Positions 13,625 to 21,454 of a stretch of DNA of 64,000 nt are shown here, piece by piece. The position numbers and the translations under genes were made by a program. The notes beneath the pieces were generated by a model. It ran no database searches, had not been told where the DNA came from, and was given only the letters and a program-made list of their open reading frames with translations. The number at the start of each line of letters is the position of its first letter. The first letter of the stretch is position 1. The stretch spans positions 87,273,398-87,337,397 of the forward strand of contig NC_071398.1 of NCBI RefSeq assembly GCF_022682495.2, written 5' to 3'. The DNA is from Desmodus rotundus. Lineage: Eukaryota; Chordata; Mammalia; Chiroptera; Phyllostomidae.

Positions 13625-13759
13625 GTTTTTTTTAATTTATTGGTTTTAGAGAGGGGCAGAGAGACAGAGAGGGATTTGTTCCACTTATTTATGCATTTAT
13701 TGGTTGATTCTTGTGTGTGTAGAATAATGCTTTATCCAACTGAGCTACTCAGCAAAGGC
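13625..13759 (-). repeat. Diverged, shortened VES-type SINE, minus strand
   Basis: Minus-strand remnant about 135 bases long, keeping the tail, the CTCTCTGTCTCTCTGCCCC block and the GCTCAGTTGGATAAAGC A-box-like part, with the middle deleted. It shares the ACTTATTTATGCATTTATTGG variant with the copies near 30.5 and 57.5 kb, so these three look like one subfamily. Confidence 0.75.
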
Positions 13760-13844
13760 TAGGAACTGCATTCTTAAAGTAATCTGCATAGCTCAGGTCT
13801 GACTGACACTTTATAAGCCTGCCTTGGAATGTAAATCTTAGAGG

Positions 13845-14345
13845 TTGTGTTATTAACTATTGCAACATAGCAAAGACCCCAAAACATAGCAGCTGAAAAC
13901 AAGTACTGTTTATGATCTCACAGTTTTTGAGGCTTAGTCGGGTGGTCCTGGCTCAGGGACCGCAGTCAAGGTGCTGACTAAGACAACAGTGGCTCCACTA
14001 GGGAAGGATCTGCTTCTGTGCTCTCTCACACGGCTCCTGGAAGACCTCGTGAGAGCCGCTATTCAGGCTTCCTCATGTGAGCCTGTCCTCGGGGCTGCCT
14101 TATGACATGGCAGCTGGCTTCCACCGGAGGTGTCAATCCAAGAGGGGGTGAGCGGGCACTCAAGAGGGAAGCCAAGGTCTTCTTATGATCTAACCATGGA
14201 AGGGGAACGCCATCACTTGAGTTGTATTCTACTTGTTAGCTGCCCACATTCAAAGGGAGGGCATAACGCAAGGCCATGAATATGAGGAGGCAGGAATCAT
14301 GGGTCAGTTTTAGAGACCCCCATATAGGCAAATTATTTCTCACAT
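13845..14345 (+). repeat. Probable solo LTR of an old mammalian repeat
   Basis: Contains ATAGCAAAGACCCCAAAACA, TATGATCTCACAGTTTTTGA, GGGAAGGATCTGCTTCTGTG, GACATGGCAGCTGGCTTCCA and AAAGGGAGGGCATAACGCAA, an order I know from old LTR-type repeats in mammals. Subfamily not assigned; no coding content. Confidence 0.5.
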
Positions 14346-14949
14346 TGTTCGGTTCTTAATATTGCAATGTTTCAAATGGGGCTCTTGGTGTCTAGTGTCA
14401 GAAACCCCAGCAGAAACTGACTTATCCAAAAAGAACATGCGTGCAGTATGGTATAGTATGATTTAGGCAACTGAGTGAACGTTGTCACTTGGATCTGGTC
14501 ATCTTGGTTCTGCTTGCTCTGCATTGGCTCCACTCTCAGGTGGCTTGCTCTTTGTTATTGGCATCAAAGTCTTCAAGGCCTTCAGGTTCAAGGTCAGTGG
14601 CACAGCATGGAGTTTCTTTTTCCCAGAAACGCTGGCATAAATTCCATTGGCTGAGTAGTTCATAAGCCCAAACCAACTGGGAGGCTGAGACCCAGGACAC
14701 ACACTGCATGCACATTCAGGGGTGAGTCCCACAAGCTGTGAGAGGGGAAGGTTAGTGCCCTTTAAGGGACATCAGGCAAGCATTTCATGGAAATGCTGCC
14801 TGTACGGTTGTCTCCCCCAAGTTTGCGGTCAAATAGAACCTCTTGGAAAATGCCCCCCTCACCCCCACCATCCACCCCTACACCCACTGGGTCACAGAGC
14901 CCTGTGGATCTCCTACCACCTCTCATGCCCTCCACTCCCCTCCAAGTCG

Positions 14950-15560
14950 CCGTGAACCTCTGGGCTCAAGCAGTGATGTCTAAAGTCACTGTCTGCATGC
15001 TTCCATTTTTGTTCATCTCTGTCTGTTCTCCACATGGAAACCCAAGTGATTTTTTAAAAAATGCCGTCTGATGAGGGTCGTCCTCTGCTGAAAATTCATC
15101 CAAGTCCCATTAATTAAAATCCAGGTGCCACACGACGTGGTCTTTGCCTGCCTCTCCAGCTTGATCCATGTCCACTGCCAATTCTCACCCTCTGAGCTCC
15201 TCGAATTCTCTAGGCTTCTTCCTGCCACAGGCTTTCCGCACGCTGCCCTTTCCTCTGAGGAAGCTCTTTCCTTTCATTGTGCTTCTCCCCTCCCCCAGGC
15301 CACTCCACCCCATCCCACCCCGCTTTTGCTCACCCAGAGGGTACCACTCTACTGTCACCACATTGCCAGGTCTTCCCTGACCCCCCAACATTAGATTCTG
15401 TCATAGCACCCTGCACGTTCTCTTTATTGCAGGTATCTGAGTTTTAATTTGTATTTATTTAGCATCTTCCATCTTAATGAAGGCAGAAACCTTGTTATAG
15501 CCACAGAGCTCCTGTTTGGCGCCTAGCAGACATTCAAAAACATTGAATGAATGTGATTTA
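14950..15560 (+). repeat. LINE-2 fragment, 3' end
   Basis: Pyrimidine-rich L2 3' sequence in consensus order: ATTAATTAAAATCCAGGTGC, TCTTTGCCTGCCTCTCC, TTGCCAGGTCTTCCCTGACC, then ATTGAATGAATG at the end. Plus-strand orientation. Confidence 0.75.
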
Positions 15561-15704
15561 TTCCTCCTCATCTTAGACCTGTGCAATTGTGTTATCCAGA
15601 AGATGAAATAAATGGCAAGATTCATTATAGAGTTGGAATTTGTTGGGGTCTTGCTTGGCCAAAAGCCCCCTGGTTCATGGGATTAAGTCAAGCACAAGAG
15701 AAAA

Positions 15705-15900
15705 CAAAATTCTTTTGAGGACCTACAGTGTGAAACATACATATGTTGTTTCACTTTAATTCTTACAACAGCCTCTTGCGAGTTCAGTGCTTGACCTCCG
15801 CTTTGCAGAAGAGGAAACTGACGGCCACAGAGCTAAAAGGACTCCCTCAAACTCACGTGGTTCAAAAATAGTAGAGTTAGGATACTGAAGAAGTCACTTT
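15705..15900 (+). repeat. MIR SINE
   Basis: Contains GAGGACCTACAGTGTGAAAC, ATTCTTACAACAGCCTCTTG and GCAGAAGAGGAAACTGACGG, the MIR core and 3' order. Confidence 0.65.
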
Positions 15901-18359
15901 GATGCCAAAATCCCAGTCAAGGCGCTGTCCCAGCCAAGGAATTATGGGAAAGACAGTGGCATGGTCATTTTCCTCACTATGGAATTTCGAGTAGGCCAAA
16001 GTTGGAAATCGAAAGGAACATAGAAGTGCAGTCTTGTAGATTTCAGGCTGCTAGTTGGAGCAGAACGACAGACATGCAGGTGCCGGAATGAGGGCGGTGT
16101 GGAATTTTGGGGAGCTAAATCTTTTAACTACGGGTTTCAGGTGTTCCCATCCATTCAAATGAAATGCAGGGGTGTCAAGTGTCCTGCATTATGAGAGAAA
16201 TCACGGCTACCTCATCTTCCCGTTACACTTTTGGTGGGATTTATGTGCATTGGGTAACACAGGCATAAAAGAAAACAGGACAAACCATCCCATTTCCTTG
16301 CTTCTCCAGTTGCAATGATCTGCAGACTAGTCTATTTCCCTTTTTCGACTCTTACTTCAAAGACCTTGAGTAAATATGTGTTTGGCACAAGAGGGCGTTT
16401 AAAGGGGTAGGAGCGCTTACTTGAGGGGGCTGTGAAGGGGCTGCAGTGGCAAGCAGAGCTAGGTGAGTGTAGGGACCGGCTTCTTGGTCCTTTCAAATTG
16501 TTTGTGAGGTGGAGGCTGGCGTGGTGGAATGATTCCTGCTAATGTTACAGTTTGAAATTTGTTTTTTGTTTTTAAAATCTTGTTTTAAAGTCTCTGTAAA
16601 GTAAGTCCACCCCTCCCCACACACGCTCCATACATGTGTACTTAGCATGAGAATGATGCAAAAGGGGCCTATGAATTGATGAAGAAAAGGAGGGAGCATG
16701 GCATTTCAGCATTTGGGACAGGTGGTGAGTCCTACATCTCGTGAGTCTGGGAAAAGGGAAGCGCTATACAGGCAGTTTAAAACTATGAGTTAACCCCCTG
16801 CCGCAGGAAGCATTAACCAATGTGACAGCGGACCAGTGCTTGGCAAGATGCGGTTAAATTTGCAAAACGCCCGGAGGGAACAAAGAAGAATCACCAAGTT
16901 GTTGAACAAAAAAGAAAATATATATTAAAAAAAAAAAAAAAAACCCCAAACAGAATACCCAGAGTGTTTGGGATCATTTCCTCTAGAGAACGAACAGCCG
17001 GTGACAGGGTAGAAAATGGGTCTGAGGGTGGTGAATTCATCTCATATCCTATATATGTAGGACACTCTGGTTCCAGACACCTGGGGGGAGACCCGGTGAA
17101 TGACATCAGCACTCACACCTTCCCTGAGGGGTCCGTGAAACACCTAGTTAGTGCCAGTCACTGGTTACTGTGGATACCGTGGGAAACGGAGAGGCGTGGT
17201 AAATGCCCTCCCTGAGCTTACAGTTTAGTTTAAAAAGCACCACCGCCATGTGACAAGGGCAAAGATGGAGGCACCAGTTGCCCCAGAAAGCAAATAGTCA
17301 GGATTCAGCAGAAATTTCCAGACACCTGGGAATCTGAAGGATAATACCGGTGATGTTGGTTTTATGTGTTAGCTACACTAGGCTACCATACCCAGTGACT
17401 TAATCAAACACTTATATAGGGGGTGCTGTGAAAGTACTGTTGAAGATGTGGCTAACATCTACCGTCAGTTGACTTGAAGGAGAGATTACCCTGGATGATG
17501 TAGGAAGGCTTCATAGAATCAGTCGAAGGTCTCATGAGCAAAACCCGAGGTTTCCCAGAAAAGAAATTCAAGATAAGTATCAACTTGACTGAGTTTCCAG
17601 TCTGCCAGAACTGCCCTAGGGGTTTCAGACAGACCGGCCATCCACACAGTCCTGTGAGTCAGTTCCTTAAAACAAACCTTTTACACGTACCACACTCTGT
17701 CGGTCTGTTTCTCTGGACAACTCTACTCAGACAGTGTTTTCCTCGTGTAAGGTTGGGGCAAGGACGGGGAAGGTGTGTGAGGGAGTGACAGCACCTAGGA
17801 AGGCCTGGAGTTAGAGAGAAGTGACCGGGAAGCACATTGTATGTGCCCTAGAGAGTTTGAAAGGGTTTTACATCTGGGAATGAAAGGATCAGATTCACAT
17901 TTCAGAAAGGACATCCGATTCTATTATTTACTGAGAGCAGAAGTCAGGAAAAACATATTTCCATTCCAGCAGGAAGGAATTCCTAACAAGGAAGACATTT
18001 CTTAATAGGAGAAGGAGGTGCTGAATCTCTTCCGGAATTTTCAAAATAATTTGACATTTCAAATCATGGACGGCCACAGTCTTGCAGAAGGGTGGCGACG
18101 TTCTTTTCACAATCACGAGTCTTTCTGCTCCACCTCGCCTCCTTCACGGCTCTTAGCCTTCACTGGTTTCTCACGTCTACCGTCGATAGCTTTCCTAGGA
18201 AGCTCTCCTTGTAAGGAGGGAAAGATTCCAACCTGACCAAGCAGCCTTTCTGGAAGACGGTGGAGGTGGGAGGGTGGAGGTCAGCTGGGGATTCCCGCTG
18301 CCAAAGTGGAAAGGAAGAGCGAATTCACAAACAGACGGGAGTTCCGCTGCCTCCCGAGT
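15901..18359. other. Upstream non-coding DNA before the CpG island
   Basis: Contains an A18 run at 16926-16943, ancient-repeat-like wording at 17140-17260 and the possible LTR at 17350-17745. No exon recognised. Confidence 0.5.
17350..17745 (+). repeat. Probable old LTR fragment
   Basis: A diverged order resembling a common mammalian LTR: GTTAGCTACACTAGGCTACC, GTTGACTTGAAGGAGAGATT, CTGTGAGTCAGTTCCTTAAA ACAAACC and a TCTGTTTCTCTGGACAACTC end. Boundaries are approximate. Confidence 0.45.
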
Positions 18360-19743
18360 GTGGGGAGAGGACTCGCCTACGACAGCGGCAGCCTAAACTC
18401 TGCCTGCCATACCTCTGCAGGTTCGGTTCCCGCGCGCGTCCCCGCCAGTTCCGCGGCCCCCGCGCGGCGGTCGACGAGTCTGGGCGGGGGCCGGCACTTG
18501 CCAAGCTGGGATCTCGAAGGAGAGGTGTGTGGGGAGCGCCCAGTCAGACTGAAAAGTCCGAGGTTTCCCACCCCGCCGCTCTGCTGAGAACGTTTGCCAC
18601 CCCAGTCCCCAGCAAAGGGATCTTGTTCCGAGACCCTAACCGATTTTTCTTCCATTCCCTCTGCATCCCTCGATGAATTCACCCTGGCTCCCGGTGCGTT
18701 CCCCGTCCTTTTTGTTCGGAACATTCTGCCCAGAGCTCCTCGCCCAGGTCAAGCACCCTTGGAGAAGGGGTGGAGGCTGCTGGTGACTTGATAACTGAGG
18801 CGCAGACAGGAGGAAGAAGCCAGCACCCTCATTACAGCCCCCACTGCAGAGGTCTTAGGTCGCCAAAGGGGCACTCTCTGCACAACCCTGGGGGGCCAAA
18901 GGGAGGGGAGGATGCTCACGTGCAAGGGGTCCGGGGACCCTAGCCCCAGAGCTGGGTTGTACACCACTCACCCCGACCGGGAAGGAGAGGAGTTGGAGCC
19001 CTGCGTGCGGGGGAATGGGAGTGAGGATCTGGGGAGGGGGCAGGGTTAGCGGAAGGGGCCGAGGGAAGAGGCAGCAGGTGAGTCCCTGGGCCGCGTCTCC
19101 AGGCGGGGAGGCGGGCCGAGGGGGGATTGGGAAGGGTGCAGCAGGCAGGGGCGATGCAGACGAGGGCTGGGCTGGGAGGGGTGCGGGGAGGCGAGCCCGG
19201 GCGGTGAGCGAGGGAGTGGGGAAGCGGCGAAGGGGAGGGAGTTCCGAAAGGAGGGAAAGGAACCGGAGAGCGGCGAAAGGAGCGAGCCTGGAAGGGAGAG
19301 CCGCAGAGCGCGGCCGAGCCAGTGCCGGAGCTCGCGCGGGGCACGGAGGGCTTGGCCGGGGGAGACACACAAAGACATGCGAAGAGGGGCTGAGCGAGGC
19401 TCGCGCACAAAGACGCCGGGGTGCACGGCCGCTCGGGCTGCACCGACCGCCCCCGAGCCGCGCCGGGGCCGGGCCAGCGCCGAGCCCGGGGCGGAGCGCT
19501 CGGCGGCGGCGGCTGCGGGCCGGCGCGGGACCCGGGTCGCCCGCGCTCTCCGGGTGACCCGGGCCCGGCCGCAGGCGCGCGCGGGGGCGGCGGCGCCGGA
19601 GCCCAACTTGGCCTCGGCCTCGCCCTCTGCCCAGCCCGCCGGTGTCCCCTCCTTCCCGCGATTTCGTTTCTTCTCACGCTCCCCCCCACCCCCTCTCGCG
19701 TCCAGCCCCGCTCTCCCCACCTTGTAAAACAAAGCCGGGGAAA

Positions 19744-19791
19744 ATGCCTGCCCGTGCAGCTCGGAGCGCGCAGCCCGTCTCTGAATAAGAA
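19744..19791 (+). promoter_or_regulatory. KCNK2: Candidate alternative exon 1 end: 14-codon uORF and GTGAGT donor creating a junction AUG
   Basis: An ATG at 19744 (A at -3) opens a 14-codon uORF, MPARAARSAQPVSE, with TAA at 19786-19788. Three bases later a near-consensus donor GTGAGT begins at 19792. Joining base A19791 to exon 2 (TGGCGG at 22780) creates ATG GCG GCA CCT, with A at -3 and G at +4: Met-Ala-Ala-Pro-Asp-Leu-Leu. TREK-1 forms starting [10 protein letters not shown] (411 residues) are known, so this donor is a plausible origin of that isoform in this species. Whether it is used cannot be proved without RNA. Confidence 0.6.
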
Positions 19792-19800
19792 GTGAGTACA

Positions 19801-19815
19801 ATGGCGTGTTTGTAA
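19801..19815 (+). promoter_or_regulatory. Four-codon uORF (M-A-C-L-stop) in KCNK2 5' leader
   Basis: ATG at 19801 has A at -3 and G at +4, a better context than the main start at 19864. It reads MACL then TAA at 19813-19815, in the same frame as the channel. It exists only in transcripts that do not splice at 19792, so it would act on the long (426-residue) form only. Confidence 0.45.
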
Positions 19816-19863
19816 AAGGTTCAAGTCCGTCTTTTCAAAAACATTTTGAATGCTGCATGCCTC

Positions 19864-19909
19864 ATGCTTCCCAGCGCCTCGCGGGAGAGACCCGGCTATA
19901 GAGCAGGAG
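19864..19909 (+). CDS. KCNK2: KCNK2 coding exon 1 (residues 1-15 plus one base of codon 16)
   Basis: Encodes [15 protein letters not shown] and the first G of Val16, then the donor GTGAGA at 19910. Joining to exon 2 (TGGCGG) restores GTG. The start context is poor: C at -3 and C at +4. An in-frame TAA at 19813-19815 rules out a longer N-terminus; the codons between it and 19864 include a TTG but no ATG. The exon lies at the edge of a CpG island and its transcription start is not determinable here. This N-terminus matches the 426-residue isoform; another N-terminus may be made from the donor at 19792. Confidence 0.93.
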
Positions 19910-21420
19910 GTGAGACCTCGGGGACCCCCTTCCACCTCCCGCCCCGCGCCTTCCCGCCGCAGGCTGTCTGGGAGGGCTGCACAAGCCCCGCTGGCTGCGA
20001 GCGGACGTTTTCCACCTTCGTTTCCCGTCCAAGGCGTCGGGTCTTACTCTGGGGTTGGAGGCAAACCTATCCCCCATCCTCGATCCTCTCCTCGCTGTTT
20101 CTCCCCCACACCCCTCCTCTCCCGCTGGTACCTGCGGGGGGTGGGTTTGCATCTGCCTAGGGAATGGGTTTGAGACACCTTGGGGGGAGTTTCCGCAGGA
20201 GGAGGAGGGTCAACCCTTGGGATAGCCGACTGGCAGGACGCGTGGTGACCCTGGTCACACTTGTTGCCGGTTGCGTGGTGGGACAGGCAGTGGTGCTGAA
20301 AAAAGCTCGTTTCTCCGGGTGTTGAGTCGTTCATTGAGCCAGGGAGCGAAGACACACCTGGGTGAGGATGGGAGCCCTGGATTAAGAGGTGCGGGGGGCA
20401 GAGCAGGTGGTGATGGTGCCCAGCGTGTGTGGAGGGGGCTCATCTCTGACTCCTTGTGCTGAGGAGCGTCTCTTCCTGATCATACACCCAGCGACTGGAG
20501 ATGGAAACCCAGAGGGTTCCCACAGTAGACCGAGAAGAAAGGCTGTTATTTTATTTTGGTGTCCATTCTGTCTGCCTAATGTGCATTTTATGTATTAATG
20601 TTAATGTAAAATGTGGCAATAGCTTAAAATAATTAAACTCCATCAGGAAATGTATTAGCTTCACACACACACACACACACACAATCTTTAAAAAAAAATC
20701 TGCCTGCCCACCCCCCACCCCGTTTTCCAAAAGCACGTAATGATAAGGTCTTAGTTTGGTGTTGGGATTTACAATTGGGATTTGGGGAGCATCCAGGTAA
20801 ACAGTCTTGGGGTTTTCCAGTTCTACAGACTGGAAACCAGTAATATGAAAACCCAGAAAGAAGAAAGAAAAGAGAACTGGGGAGAAAGGCTTGGGAAGCT
20901 TTCTTCAGAGAGATATTGAGCTTCTGTGTGATTTTGTTATTTGTATTTCAAAAATAGCCTAATTTTAGATGATGTCCTTTATTTTTCATCAGACTCATCA
21001 AGCGGCTTGGAGGTTGGCTGGGGTGGCTAGACAGCAGATGACAGTGATTTTTAGCTATTATCAGCTTTTCTATTTAAAAAGTTTTTCTTGAAAAATACTC
21101 AAATACTGAACACATATGCAGTGCTAATTTTGAGTGCAGTTGCCTCTGTAAACATTGGATGTTAAAGGTGTCTGCTAGTTCAGGGCTTTATTCGGAGCAG
21201 AGGAGTGTGCCAGGAGGGAAATGGGCACATACCTGTACTGAAGAGGTGGGACCATAGGAAATCTCCGTCATGTACGTGTGCGGAGATTCACGTACATGCA
21301 GGTACAGTTACCTCATCAGAGCTCTGACTTCATCTCTTCAGAGTCAGAACCATTTAGAGAGTTGCCATCATTTTACAATCCTGCTCAGGTCTGGTGCTTC
21401 ACGTAGCTTGGTTTGCAAGG

Positions 21421-21454
<34 letters not shown>

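Larger units (their letters stand above)
18360..20110 (+). promoter_or_regulatory. KCNK2: CpG-island promoter and 5' UTR region of KCNK2
   Basis: A sharply GC- and CpG-rich block in otherwise AT-rich DNA, densest at about 19080-19640, with GC-box-like GGGCGG cores (for example near 18484 and 19489) and a short CGG run near 19501-19513. It ends just past exon 1 and changes abruptly to AT-rich sequence at about 19730-19865, immediately before the ATG. I see no convincing TATA box, as expected for a dispersed CpG-island promoter. Several long overlapping ORFs occur here on both strands; they reflect few A/T-rich stop codons rather than genes. Exact start sites cannot be read from sequence. Confidence 0.8.

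Noticed and set aside
19846..19863. Upstream in-frame extension of the KCNK2 start from TTG
   Set aside because: Not an ATG; an in-frame TAA at 19813 precedes it and the known TREK-1 N-terminus starts at the ATG at 19864.
18940..19935. 331-codon minus-strand ORF, with 251-, 171- and 180-codon companions, in the CpG island
   Set aside because: Overlapping ORFs in several frames with low-complexity Pro/Ala/Arg composition are expected from GC-rich DNA; no domain, splice or homology support.
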